Origin: an uncultured Victivallis sp.
Lineage (GTDB): Bacteria > Verrucomicrobiota > Lentisphaeria > Victivallales > Victivallaceae
Direction of reading: 5' to 3'
Assembly (NCBI RefSeq): GCF_944391105.1
Contig: NZ_CALXSK010000006.1
Location: forward strand, 43,263 to 107,262
Length of the DNA stretch: 64,000 bases
The notes below the pieces were generated by a model. That model made no database searches. It saw only the letters and a list, made by a program, of their open reading frames with translations, and was not told the origin of the DNA. Made by a program: the position numbers and the translations under genes. Of the stretch, positions 13,417 through 21,902 are shown one piece after another; positions within the stretch are counted from its first letter, which is position 1; every line of letters begins with the position of its first letter.

Positions 13417-13445
13417 TTGCGAACGGGCGGGAAAGGTGATATATT
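13417..13445 (+). promoter_or_regulatory. Promoter for tRNA-Val
   Basis: TTGCGA (13417-13422), a 17-base spacer and TATATT (13440-13445) end 8 bases before the tRNA 5' end. lemA starts 60 bases after the tRNA and may be read from the same promoter. Confidence 0.75.
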
Positions 13446-13453
13446 TACGTGAC

Positions 13454-13530
<77 letters not shown>

Positions 13531-13589
13531 TCCCGTCTTCTTCCCTCGCAGGGAGGTGAACTGCAATCGGCGCATAGGAGTTTCGCTGC

Positions 13590-14158
13590 ATGAAAAAAGC
13601 CTGGATCGTCGTCGGTATTCTGGCCGTGGTGCTCATGATTTGTGTGATTTCCGCGATTTCCGTCCGCAATGGACTGATCGCGCAGGACGAAGCCGTGAGT
13701 GAGAACTGGAGCCAGATTGAAACGCAATTGCAGCGCCGTGCGGATCTGATTCCGAATCTGGTTGCGACCGTCAAAGGATATGCGCAGCACGAGGAGAAAA
13801 TTTTCACGGAAGTCGCCGATGCACGTTCGCGTCTGCTCGGCGCTGTGGGAGCGCAGGCAAAAGCCGAGGCGAGTGCGGGACTCAACAGCGCGCTCGGGCG
13901 GCTGCTCTGGCGGAACGATATCCGGAGTTGAAGGCGAATGTGAATTTTATCCGGCTTCAGGATGAACTCGCCGGAACCGAGAACCGGATCGCCGTTGCCC
14001 GGACCCGCTTCAACCAGGCGGTTCGTTCCTATAACGCGGCGATCCGTCAGTTTCCCGGTTCTCTGTTTGCCGGCGGGCTCGGGCTTGAGAAGCGGGAGTA
14101 TTTTGAGGCGCCGGAAGGACGCGCCGCAGTCGAAAAGGCGCCGGAAATCCAATTCTGA
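13590..14158 (+). pseudogene. lemA: LemA family protein, disrupted by a frameshift
   Basis: LemA proteins have one N-terminal membrane helix and a long-helix bundle and usually sit beside TPM-domain genes, as here. Frame one encodes the TM segment and the family motif RRADLIPNLVATVKGYAQHE (residues about 50-69) up to ALGRLL, then runs into a false end (TGA at 13929-13931). The expected continuation ALAERYPELKANVNFIRLQ is in another frame from 13904 and runs to the TGA at 14156-14158. The break lies at 13902-13908 and is explained by loss of two bases or gain of one. No slippery heptamer is present, so programmed shifting is unlikely. Either a sequence error or a recent mutation. Confidence 0.85.
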
Positions 14159-14172
14159 CCGGAGGAGAACGA

Positions 14173-14877
14173 ATGAAACGCTTGCCTGCCTGGCTGCTGG
14201 TCTGCATCTGTTTCCCGCTGCTGCTTGCGGCTGCTGATTTCAAGGTTCCGGCGTTGACCGGCAGGGTCGTCGATCAGAGCGGTATGCTTGACGGTTCGGG
14301 AAAACTGCAGATTGAAGCCGCGATCCGGAAGCTGGAAGAGGCATCCGGTGGACAGATGGTGGTCGCATTCTTGAATTCCATCGGCGATACGCCGATCGAA
14401 GAGGTCGGAATCGCGCTTGGAGACGCCTGGAAGGTGGGAAGTAAGGGAAAGGACAACGGGGCGATTCTGATCATTGTGCCTGCGGATCGTCAGATACGGC
14501 TCGAGGTCGGATACGGCTGGGAGGGCGCAGTCAACGATGCGCGTGCCGGGGATGTGATTCGTGGGCTTCAGGAGTTTTTCCGCAGGAACGATTATGTCGG
14601 AGGTGCGGTCTACGCCGTCAGCAAGGTTCAGGAATTTGTGACGGGCAAAGCGCCGGACGGGGGGAGCACTCCGCCGGAGAAGGGACGCTCTCTTCCCCTT
14701 CGAGGCCCGAAATTGTTTTTCATCGCGTTGTTTGTGGTCGTTTTTCTGCTTTTGAGCCGCTTCTCGGGGGGCGGATTCGGGGGCTTTCACTTCGGCGGAG
14801 GCCGTTTCGGCGGTGGTGGTGGATTCCGGGGCGGCGGCGGCCGTTTTGGCGGCGGCGGTGCTTCCGGCCGCTGGTGA
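14173..14877 (+). CDS. TPM-domain membrane-anchored protein (YgcG family)
   Basis: A 234 aa exported protein. It has an N-terminal signal peptide (residues 1-20), a TPM domain (about 28-155, with GRVVDQSGML and VGYGWEGAVND), a membrane helix near residues 177-194 and a glycine-rich tail of about 40 residues. This layout matches the YgcG family that occurs next to LemA; the biochemical role is not established. GGAGGAG upstream of the ATG is a strong RBS, and the gene starts 14 bases after lemA. It converges with the LacI-type gene with only 6 bases between them. Confidence 0.85.
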   Translation: MKRLPAWLLVCICFPLLLAAADFKVPALTGRVVDQSGMLDGSGKLQIEAAIRKLEEASGGQMVVAFLNSIGDTPIEEVGIALGDAWKVGSKGKDNGAILIIVPADRQIRLEVGYGWEGAVNDARAGDVIRGLQEFFRRNDYVGGAVYAVSKVQEFVTGKAPDGGSTPPEKGRSLPLRGPKLFFIALFVVVFLLLSRFSGGGFGGFHFGGGRFGGGGGFRGGGGRFGGGGASGRW

Positions 14878-14883
14878 GGCCGG

Positions 14884-15804
14884 TCAATACTCGAGATATT
14901 CGAGCGGCGCGATCTCCGTGAAGCCGGGGGCCGGGGCACCGGGGGTGTGCAGCAGATCGAAGAGGATCGATGCGGCGCTCCTGGCGATCTCCGGGAAGTT
15001 CTGGCGGCAGACGATGACATGGCGGTAAACACGCAGAGCGGCTGCGTCGCAGGAGTCGAAGAATCCCCCGTACAACTCGCTCCGGCTTTCCGGGAGCATA
15101 CGGCTCGAATTGCCGATGACGGCGGCGGGTTTCTGCGACTCGATCCGGTTGGTGGCGGGGTAGGGGTGAAACGGTATGCCGCGGGCGGAGAGTTCATGCT
15201 TCGCGGTCTCTTCCCGCAAATGCGAGACGGGGTTGTCTCCGCCGTATTCAAGGTAGAACTCCCGGGCGCCCCATTCGAGACAGCGTTCCACAAGCCGGCG
15301 TGTTCCCGCCCGGTTGTCGGTGGTCACGACCGGGCAGGCGGCCTCCTCCCAGTAACGGTCGATCAGCACGTGCGGAATCGGCAGGGCGTTGAGCAGCCTG
15401 TTCAGCTCCGTGGTTTCTTTCAGGTCGCCCGGGGGGATGATGAGTGCGCCGTCCGCGACCTGCTGGCAGAGTTTTTCCAGCAGATGTTCGAGTCGTTCGG
15501 TTGAGTTGCCATGCAGTACAAGCAGCAGATCATGATGTTCCCGGGTTACGAATTCATCCAGTTTGATCGCTGTTTCCAGTTCGACCGCCGCTTCCGGGGA
15601 GCCGAAGCAGAACCAGATGTTGCCGGTTTTCCCGGCGGCGAGCTGGCGTGCCGGGAGATTCGGCGCATATCCGTGCTTGCGGGCGAGTTTCCGCACCAGT
15701 TCGCGGGTGGTTTTACGAACGCGCGGATCGTTCCGCAACGCACGCGAGATCGTCGAGGCGTTCAGCCCCGACAATTTCGCGAGATCGTGGATGGTGACCG
15801 ACAT
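14884..15804 (-). CDS. LacI family transcriptional regulator
   Basis: A 306 aa regulator: an N-terminal LacI helix-turn-helix (residues 3-25, TIHDLAKLSGLNASTISRAL) followed by a periplasmic-binding-protein-like effector domain. It starts immediately after the stop of the alpha-mannosidase gene (TGAATG), so the two form an operon in which the regulator is last. The 22-bp dyad at the operon promoter (18906-18927) has the central CG typical of LacI-type operators, so it most likely represses its own operon until a mannoside-derived ligand binds. The ligand is inferred from context. Confidence 0.9.
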   Translation of the reverse strand: MSVTIHDLAKLSGLNASTISRALRNDPRVRKTTRELVRKLARKHGYAPNLPARQLAAGKTGNIWFCFGSPEAAVELETAIKLDEFVTREHHDLLLVLHGNSTERLEHLLEKLCQQVADGALIIPPGDLKETTELNRLLNALPIPHVLIDRYWEEAACPVVTTDNRAGTRRLVERCLEWGAREFYLEYGGDNPVSHLREETAKHELSARGIPFHPYPATNRIESQKPAAVIGNSSRMLPESRSELYGGFFDSCDAAALRVYRHVIVCRQNFPEIARSAASILFDLLHTPGAPAPGFTEIAPLEYLEY

Positions 15805-18800
15805 TCAGCGAACCACCTTGAACGTGCGGATTTCAAACGGCTTGAAGGTCAGGGAGACCCTGCCGTTTTCCGGCTTCACGACGCCGTCGCGGGTCCACTC
15901 GAGCAGATTCGTCTCGACGAGATGCGTCCCGCCGGGGAGCGCAAGTGCGGCTTCGGATGTGCGCCCGGCAAGTTCAACCAGCCGGATCACAAGACACTCC
16001 TCCTTTTCCGCCTTCTTGATGACCGTAAGCGCCACGTCATTGGCTTCGATCGAGACCGGGGAGCACGCCGTCGCGGAGACGCCGGGAACGGCGAACGCGG
16101 GCCGGTTCAGTTTCGCCGCCTCGGCGCGGACGCATGAGCGGTTCAGATTCCCCGTGTGCGGCAGAAACGCGTAGGTGAAGAGATGGCTTCCCTGGTCCGC
16201 GTCCCAGTCCGGGAATTTCGGTGAACGCAGCAGGCAGAGGTCGATCGTCGTTCCGAATACCTTGTGACCGTACTTGCAGTCGTTCAGCAGCGCAACGCCG
16301 TAGTTCTCCTCGGAGAGGTCGGCAAACTTCTGACCGCAGACCTCGAAACGTGCCGCGTCCCAGCTCGTGTTGCGGTGGGTCGGACGGCGGATCGTGCCGT
16401 ACTGAATGTCGAAACTTGCCTCTTCCGTGAACACTGCCGCCGGGAAGGCGACACGCAGCATTTTGCGGTCCTCATGCCACTCGGCCTTCGTCTCGAAGTC
16501 GAGCCGTTTCGTTCCTTCCGCGAGTGTGACGCGCTGCACGAGCGAGGAGTTGCCGACCTTGAGTCTGAATTCGACGCCGGAGCGAACCGCCCCCTTCCAG
16601 GCGCGCGGCGGCTCGGTGCTCTTCGCGGTTCCGAGTTTCTGCTGTTCGTAATAGATCTCGATGTCCCACGCCTCGTGATTGTTCGGGCGGTCGACGTAGA
16701 GAGAGAAGTCGTTGGCGACGGTTCCGGTCGGAAGCACTTCGCGGTTCACCTCCTTGTCGAACGCGCTTATGAGGCGGCCGTCGGCGTCGAATTCATAACG
16801 GATCAGACTGTTTTCAAGCACCGGGGCGGCCAGCGGGGAAACGGCCTTTTTCTTCGCATCGCCGCGTTTCAGCACGGCCAGTCCATTCGCGGGTACGGTT
16901 GCGGAAACGATGCTGCGGCCGTCCTCCTCCTGGAGCGGCAGTTCATTCCCGGCGGCATCGAGAACGGCGAACCCGTTCCAGCTCTCCGGCAGTACGACCG
17001 GATCGTTCTGGGGGAGCGAGAGCGAGTTCACGAGCGTGAGCGCGCTGTCATCTGCCGTGCCGAGTTTTCGGATTGCCTGTCCTATGAGTGACGCGCAGGC
17101 GGCCAGCGCCGTGGCGTGTTCCTGCTCGGTCGTCTCGTAGACCTTCCGGATGGAAGACCCGGGGATGATGTCGTGGAACTGATTGATGAGAAGAGTCTTC
17201 CAGATTTTGTCAAGTTCTTCGGCCGGATATTCGCAGAGCGGGAGAAGCGCGTTGGCGAACTCGGTCGTCGCGAGCAGTTCCTCCAGTTTGCGGTTGTTGC
17301 GCTTTGTCCGCGCCTGAACCGAGAGCGTGCCGCGATGCAGTTCCAGATAGAGTTCCCCGCTCCAGGTCGGCAGTTGGTCGCGGTGGCGGTTGAGACGTTC
17401 GAAGAAGCGGTCGGCCCGGTCGAATTTGACCTTCGGGCACCCCTCGAGATCTGCGAGCCGCAGCGCCCGTTCGACATACTCCTCCTTGGGGCCGCCTCCG
17501 CCGTCGCCGATGCCGTAGAGACTCATGAATTCATCGAGGAACCAGTTTTCGTTGAACCGGGTCTCCGCGGCGACGAGTTCGCGCGGAACGACCGAGGCAT
17601 TGTAAGTGTCCTCAGGCGGAAAGTGGGTCAGCACTTCGCTGCCGTCGATGCCGCGCCAGAGGAAGGTGTGGTACGGAAATTTGTTCGACCAGTTCCACGA
17701 GATCTTCTGGGTCAGAAAGTAGTCGCATCCGGCCTTGCGGATGATCTGCGGCATCGCCGCTGAGTAGCCGAACACGTCCGGAATCCAGAGATTCTTGACT
17801 TCCACGCCGAATTCGTCCATGAAGAAGTTCTTGCCGTGCAGGAACTGGCGGACCATCGATTCGCCGGAGATGAGGTTGCAGTCCGCTTCGACCCACATTC
17901 CGCCCTGAAGCTCCCAGCGGCCCGATTTAACGGCGGCTTTGATCTCCTCGTAGAGGGCGGGATAGTACTGTTTGACGAAGGCGTAATGCTGGGGAGAGGA
18001 GGCACCGAAGATGTAGTCCGGATACTGTTCGAGCAGTCGCAGCTGACTGGCGAAGGTGCGCGCACTCTTGCGGATTGATTCGCGCACGGGCCAGAGCCAG
18101 CCGGTATCGATATGGGCATGTCCGACCGCGGCGGCGGTCATTGCCGAGGCGTTTGCGCGGCGGGAGAGAACTTTTTTCAACGCCTTTCGGGCGACTGGCG
18201 CGTTGGCCGGATTTTCCGCATAGGCGTTGGCCGCATCGCTGATCGCCATGATGATTTCGCTGGCGCGGCGGGATCTCGGCTGGAGCTGCTCGGCCAGATC
18301 GAGCAGGATTTCGACGTCGAGCCGCAGAAGCCAGAGGTCCTGGTTGAACAGCCCGAGGCGCATGGTCTGGGCAACGCCTTTATAGTTGCCGTAGGGGTAG
18401 ATCGTATTGAGCGGCGGTTCGCCGTTCATCTCCATGCCGAAGAGCGAATTTGCCGCCGCCTCGATCCAGAACTCGACCTTTTCGCCGGCGGAGAAGGTGC
18501 GCGGCAGCTGATAGAGCTCCTTGCGGTAGTTTTCCCCGAAGACGGAGCCGGCGGAGAGGCCGTAGTGAGGAACTCCCTCCGCGTTGAAGATCAGCGCCTC
18601 GCCGCCGAGATTGATCGACAGGGCCAGCCGTTTCCCGGCCCAGGCGGCAGGGACTTCGCCGGTCAGATGAAACCAGCCGCTCTCCCAGGGGCCTCCCCAT
18701 GTCTCTCCTTCGCGGATCGGACGAAACTCCCCGTCGAGCCGTTCGGCATAAGGAACGGGGTCGACGCAGTGGCGGAATTCCGCCGAAAGCGGCATGGTTT

Positions 18801-18879
18801 CGAAGAAAAACTCGTCGGCAAGCCGTTTGTAGAAGTGACGGGCGCGCTCCAGATAAAAGTCGTATTCTCGCTGCTGCAT
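15805..18879 (-). CDS. GH38 family alpha-mannosidase
   Basis: Retaining zinc-dependent alpha-mannosidase of about 1024 aa with no signal peptide, hence probably cytoplasmic. Zinc-binding HAHIDTGWLWP begins at residue 254 and the nucleophile region WIPDVFGYS places the catalytic Asp at residue 368; the C-terminal beta domains are present. The frame is open to an ATG at 18922-18924, but that codon lies inside the operator dyad and just after the -10, so I use the ATG at 18877-18879, which has GGAG 10 bases upstream. It is co-transcribed with the LacI-type regulator. The substrate is probably alpha-mannosides from N-glycans or mannans, which is inference from the family. Confidence 0.93.
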   Translation of the reverse strand: MQQREYDFYLERARHFYKRLADEFFFETMPLSAEFRHCVDPVPYAERLDGEFRPIREGETWGGPWESGWFHLTGEVPAAWAGKRLALSINLGGEALIFNAEGVPHYGLSAGSVFGENYRKELYQLPRTFSAGEKVEFWIEAAANSLFGMEMNGEPPLNTIYPYGNYKGVAQTMRLGLFNQDLWLLRLDVEILLDLAEQLQPRSRRASEIIMAISDAANAYAENPANAPVARKALKKVLSRRANASAMTAAAVGHAHIDTGWLWPVRESIRKSARTFASQLRLLEQYPDYIFGASSPQHYAFVKQYYPALYEEIKAAVKSGRWELQGGMWVEADCNLISGESMVRQFLHGKNFFMDEFGVEVKNLWIPDVFGYSAAMPQIIRKAGCDYFLTQKISWNWSNKFPYHTFLWRGIDGSEVLTHFPPEDTYNASVVPRELVAAETRFNENWFLDEFMSLYGIGDGGGGPKEEYVERALRLADLEGCPKVKFDRADRFFERLNRHRDQLPTWSGELYLELHRGTLSVQARTKRNNRKLEELLATTEFANALLPLCEYPAEELDKIWKTLLINQFHDIIPGSSIRKVYETTEQEHATALAACASLIGQAIRKLGTADDSALTLVNSLSLPQNDPVVLPESWNGFAVLDAAGNELPLQEEDGRSIVSATVPANGLAVLKRGDAKKKAVSPLAAPVLENSLIRYEFDADGRLISAFDKEVNREVLPTGTVANDFSLYVDRPNNHEAWDIEIYYEQQKLGTAKSTEPPRAWKGAVRSGVEFRLKVGNSSLVQRVTLAEGTKRLDFETKAEWHEDRKMLRVAFPAAVFTEEASFDIQYGTIRRPTHRNTSWDAARFEVCGQKFADLSEENYGVALLNDCKYGHKVFGTTIDLCLLRSPKFPDWDADQGSHLFTYAFLPHTGNLNRSCVRAEAAKLNRPAFAVPGVSATACSPVSIEANDVALTVIKKAEKEECLVIRLVELAGRTSEAALALPGGTHLVETNLLEWTRDGVVKPENGRVSLTFKPFEIRTFKVVR

Positions 18880-18905
18880 GACCGGATGTCTCCATAGGGG
18901 TTGAT

Positions 18906-18927
18906 AAAATGCAATCGGTTGCATTTT
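18906..18927. promoter_or_regulatory. LacI-type operator at the mannosidase promoter
   Basis: A 22-bp inverted repeat with one mismatched pair: half-site AAAATGCAATC faces its near-perfect complement around a central CG. It lies just downstream of the predicted -10 on the minus strand, where a bound repressor would block initiation. Confidence 0.75.
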
Positions 18928-18933
18928 TTATTT

Positions 18934-18961
18934 AAGATAGCCGTTTGTTTTTGAAAAGCAA
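18934..18961 (-). promoter_or_regulatory. Promoter of the mannosidase-lacI operon
   Basis: On the minus strand, TTGCTT (18956-18961), a 16-base spacer and TATCTT (18934-18939), with the operator directly downstream. Confidence 0.55.
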
Positions 18962-19068
18962 GGAGGAGAGCGTATGAAAACAGCTTTTTTGGTGAGGGAG
19001 GCGGTTTTCGAGGACGGGAAAGCGGATTTTGAGGGTTAAAAAAATCACTTTTTTGAAGAAAACACATC
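18962..19068. other. Divergent intergenic region, upstream part
   Basis: The gap between the mannosidase operon and rpsP is about 360 bases including both promoters. This part holds no convincing gene. Confidence 0.5.
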
Positions 19069-19097
19069 TTGCATAATCGTAATCAAGCTGTTATATT
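19069..19097 (+). promoter_or_regulatory. Promoter of the rpsP-khpA-trmD-rplS-rnhB operon
   Basis: TTGCAT (19069-19074), a 17-base spacer and TATATT (19092-19097). The implied 5' leader of about 185 bases is long for a ribosomal operon. It contains a GC-rich inverted repeat (GCCCGC near 19168 and GCGGGC near 19203) and a 13-codon ATG frame ending at 19281, neither of which I can assign. Confidence 0.75.
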
Positions 19098-19288
19098 AAA
19101 GATTCTTGTATCATGGACATATCGGGACTTATGGTCAATCCTCGGGCCTGTGAGTTCCGGAGAAGTGCCCGCCGCGGTTGAAAATAATAACGTGGCTGTT
19201 CCCGCGGGCGGAGATTTCTCCTGTGTTCAGCGTGGATACATGGCGATCGAATTGAAAAGCGAGAAATCGAAAAAGAGGTAAAGGTTTT

Positions 19289-19702
19289 ATGGTCAGAGTC
19301 AGATTGAAGCGCACCGGTACCCGCAACGCTTCCTGTTTCCGGGTGGTTGTGATGGATCAGCGTTCGAGCCGGGACGGCAAGGCGATCGAGGAGCTGGGAT
19401 TTTACGATCCGCGCCGCAAGGATGAGAAGATCAATGTTGAGCGCGCCGAGTACTGGAAGGGCGTTGGCGCCGAATTCAGCGAGACGGTTGAGGCGATTGT
19501 GAAGCGCGCGAAAGAGGGACGGAGTCTGAAGGACATCGTCCGGAAGCCGTCGCTCTCGAAGAAGGCGAAGGCGAAACTTGAGGCCGAGGCAGCCGCGAAG
19601 GCGAAACTTGAGGCCGAGGCAGCCGCGAAGGCGGAGGCGGAAGCCGCTGCGAAGGCCGCCGCCGAGGCGCCCGCCGCGGAAGAGGCTCCCGCCGAGGCCT
19701 GA
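19289..19702 (+). CDS. rpsP: 30S ribosomal protein S16 with Ala-rich tail
   Basis: S16 stabilises the 30S body. The first 80 residues are the normal protein (MVRVRLKRTGTRNASCFRVV, then IEELGFYDPR near residue 34). Family members are usually 80-90 aa, but this one is 137 aa because of a C-terminal Ala/Lys/Glu-rich, probably helical extension that contains two perfect copies of a 10-residue unit. The gene order rpsP-khpA-trmD-rplS-rnhB is conserved in many bacteria. AAAGG precedes the ATG. Confidence 0.96.
   Translation: MVRVRLKRTGTRNASCFRVVVMDQRSSRDGKAIEELGFYDPRRKDEKINVERAEYWKGVGAEFSETVEAIVKRAKEGRSLKDIVRKPSLSKKAKAKLEAEAAAKAKLEAEAAAKAEAEAAAKAAAEAPAAEEAPAEA
19565..19624 (+). repeat. 30-bp perfect tandem repeat in rpsP
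   Basis: Two identical 30-base units (19565-19594 and 19595-19624) followed by a partial third. The unit keeps frame and encodes AKAKLEAEAA, so copy-number change would lengthen the S16 tail by 10 residues per unit. Confidence 0.95.
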
Positions 19703-19803
19703 TCGGAGGGACGCGGCCCGGTGTGGCCGCTGGACGGCGACGGCGAGAGGAGAGTCAAGTGAAATCTCCCGGGTCGCCGCTGTAAATGGAAGGATGATGA
19801 AAA

Positions 19804-20136
19804 ATGCTTAAGGCATTGTTGAACTTTCTGATCGGGAGCTCTTCCGACGAAAAGGGCGCCTCGGGTGCGAAATCCGGCGCCGTCGGCGGCGGAAGTCTGC
19901 ACGATCTGGAGGGGTTTGTCAGCTACGTGGTGTGCGCGCTGGTGGACAATCCCGATGAAGTGAAGGTCCGGACCGAGGAGACGGAGGAGGGTTGCACCAT
20001 CCAGATCTCCTGCCGGAAGGAGGACATCGGCAAGATCGTTGGCAAGCGGGGGAAAACCATCATGGCGATCCGTTCGCTGGTCTCCGGTGCGGCCGGCCGT
20101 CAGCGCAAGCGCGTGTCGGTGGAAGTTCTCGACTGA
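19804..20136 (+). CDS. khpA: KH-domain RNA-binding protein KhpA
   Basis: Small KH-domain protein of the KhpA (YlqC) type, an RNA chaperone that pairs with KhpB in several bacteria. At 110 aa it has an extra N-terminal Gly/Ser-rich segment of about 30 residues before the KH core; the RNA-binding GxxG loop is IVGKRGKT near residue 78. It sits between rpsP and trmD, its conserved position. An AAGGATG stretch upstream supplies a weak RBS. A khpB partner is not in the window. Confidence 0.9.
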   Translation: MLKALLNFLIGSSSDEKGASGAKSGAVGGGSLHDLEGFVSYVVCALVDNPDEVKVRTEETEEGCTIQISCRKEDIGKIVGKRGKTIMAIRSLVSGAAGRQRKRVSVEVLD

Positions 20137-20157
20137 TTGACGGTTCGGAAAGAGATC

Positions 20158-20880
20158 ATGCGGATCGACATTGTGACGCTGTTCCCGGAGATGTTTCCGG
20201 GGCCGCTCGGTGAGAGTATCATCGGGCGGGCCGCCGCCAGGGATCTGGTGCGGATCAACGCGGTCGATCTGCGGAAATATACCGACGATGCGCGCGGAAC
20301 GGTTGATGACAAACCCTACGGCGGCGGACCTGGAATGCTTATGAAGGTCGAGCCGCTGGTCAGGGCGGTCGAAGACCTGAGGGGGGATCGCAGTCTGGTG
20401 ATCCTGACCTCCCCGAGGGGTGAGCGGTTTACGCAGGCCGCTGCAGGCGAGCTGGCACGAATGGAGCACTTGATTGTGGTTGCCGGCCACTATGAAGGGG
20501 TGGATGAGCGTGCGATCGAACTGGTTGTGGATCGGGAGTTCTCGCTGGGGGATTTTGTCCTTACGAGCGGGAATCTCGCGGCCATGGTGATGGCCGATGC
20601 GGTCGTCAGGTTGCTGCCGGGGGTGCTCGGCAGCGATGAGTCGAGCGTCGACGAGTCGCACTCGTCGGGGTTGCTCGAATACCCGCAATATACGCGGCCT
20701 CCGGAGTTCCGGGGGAAGAAGGTGCCGGAGATTCTGCTCTCCGGCGACCATGGGCGGGTCGATGCCTGGCGGCGGGCCCAATCGGAACGGCTGACCCGGG
20801 AACGGCGGCCGGATTTATGGGAAATTTATTTGAAAACAATGGAGGAAGGTTCAAATGAACATACTCGACAAGATTCGTAA
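20158..20880 (+). CDS. trmD: tRNA (guanine-N1)-methyltransferase
   Basis: TrmD methylates G37 in tRNAs using SAM and prevents +1 frameshifting. It is 240 aa of the trefoil-knot SPOUT family. Visible motifs are LFPEMF near residue 8, GGGPGMLMK near residue 55, [12 protein letters not shown] near residue 110 and [13 protein letters not shown] near residue 126. A TTG at 20137 would lengthen it by 7 residues, but GGAAAGAG at 20147-20154 supports the ATG at 20158. The 3' end overlaps rplS by 26 bases, an unusually long overlap in this operon. Confidence 0.96.
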   Translation: MRIDIVTLFPEMFPGPLGESIIGRAAARDLVRINAVDLRKYTDDARGTVDDKPYGGGPGMLMKVEPLVRAVEDLRGDRSLVILTSPRGERFTQAAAGELARMEHLIVVAGHYEGVDERAIELVVDREFSLGDFVLTSGNLAAMVMADAVVRLLPGVLGSDESSVDESHSSGLLEYPQYTRPPEFRGKKVPEILLSGDHGRVDAWRRAQSERLTRERRPDLWEIYLKTMEEGSNEHTRQDS

Positions 20881-21202
20881 CGAACAGGTGAATCCGGAGC
20901 GTCACCAGTTCAACATCGGCGACACGATCAAGATTTCCGTCAAGATCGTCGAAGGCGGCAACGAGCGTATTCAGCAGTTTCAGGGCACGGTGATCGCGCG
21001 CCGCGGCCAGGGGATCGAAGAGACCTTCACGGTTCGCCGGGTTCAGGCCGGCGAGGGCGTGGAGCGTGTTTTCCCGATCAACAGCCCCCGCATTGCGAAG
21101 ATCGAAGTGATTCGCCGCGGCGATGTCCGTCGTGCGAAGCTCTTCTATCTGCGCGACAAAATCGGTAAGGCCGCCCGCGTCAAGGAACTTCGCACGAAGT
21201 AA
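20855..21202 (+). CDS. rplS: 50S ribosomal protein L19
   Basis: L19 sits at the 30S-50S interface. It is 115 aa with family motifs [19 protein letters not shown] (residues about 25-43) and [25 protein letters not shown] split across residues 88-112. GGAGGAAGG just before the ATG, inside the end of trmD, is a strong RBS. It ends 5 bases before rnhB. Confidence 0.97.
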   Translation: MNILDKIRNEQVNPERHQFNIGDTIKISVKIVEGGNERIQQFQGTVIARRGQGIEETFTVRRVQAGEGVERVFPINSPRIAKIEVIRRGDVRRAKLFYLRDKIGKAARVKELRTK

Positions 21203-21207
21203 CTTCC

Positions 21208-21864
21208 TTGGACGGGTTTCTGACCGAATCTGACGAGCTCCTCCGCCCGGAACGCGAGTGCTGGGCGGAGGGGTTTTGCTTTGTCGCGGGGGTTGACGAG
21301 GTCGGGCGCGGACCGCTGGCCGGGCCGGTGGTTGCGGCGGCTGTGGTGCTGCCGCGCGGAGTGGCGCTGCCGTGCGTGAACGATTCGAAACAGCTCTGCG
21401 AGAGTGCCCGGGAGGAGCTCAATGCGGCGATTTTTGCTCTGCCGGGCGTTCAGATCGGGATTGGTGAGGTCGATGTCGGAACGATCGACCTCATGAACAT
21501 TTTAAATGCGACGCATCTGGCGATGCGGCGGGCGGTCGAGCAGCTTCGGCAGGCTGATTTCATTCTTGTCGACGGACGGCCGGTGAAAGGACTTCCGCTG
21601 CCGTCACGAGCGATGGTGAAGGGAGATGAGAAGTCGGCCAGCATCGCGGCGGCCAGCATTGTTGCGAAGGTTCATCGTGACCGGATGATGGTTGAACTTG
21701 ATGCGGTTTATCCGCAGTATGGATTCGCTTCACACAAAGGGTATGGGACAGCGGAGCATCTGGAGGCGCTCCGGAAGTACGGGGTCACGCCGGTGCATCG
21801 CAGAAGTTTTCGTCCGGTGCGCGAGATATTGACGCCCCCTCCGGAACAGCCGCTGCTTTTTTGA
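21208..21864 (+). CDS. rnhB: Ribonuclease HII
   Basis: RNase HII cleaves RNA in RNA-DNA hybrids and removes misincorporated ribonucleotides. It is 218 aa. The catalytic carboxylates are in GVDEVGRGPLAGP (Asp and Glu near residue 30), ILVDGRPV (near residue 115) and DRMMVELD (near residue 153); NDSKQL and ASIVAKVHRD are also typical. The only reasonable start is TTG at 21208, five bases after the rplS stop with no clear SD, so translational coupling to rplS is likely. It is the last gene of the operon. Confidence 0.93.
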   Translation: MDGFLTESDELLRPERECWAEGFCFVAGVDEVGRGPLAGPVVAAAVVLPRGVALPCVNDSKQLCESAREELNAAIFALPGVQIGIGEVDVGTIDLMNILNATHLAMRRAVEQLRQADFILVDGRPVKGLPLPSRAMVKGDEKSASIAAASIVAKVHRDRMMVELDAVYPQYGFASHKGYGTAEHLEALRKYGVTPVHRRSFRPVREILTPPPEQPLLF

Positions 21865-21902
21865 CTGGTTGAGAAAATCGGAGAAATGCAAGGGAGGACA
21901 TC

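Noticed and set aside
13899..13931. Programmed frameshift in lemA
   Set aside because: No X-XXY-YYZ heptamer, no stop-codon-adjacent shift signal and no downstream pseudoknot seen; a plain indel is simpler.
19069..19281. A 70-codon frame upstream of rpsP
   Set aside because: Its TTG start is the -35 box of a good promoter and there is no RBS; only the last 13 codons (from an ATG at 19240) could be translated and they resemble nothing known.
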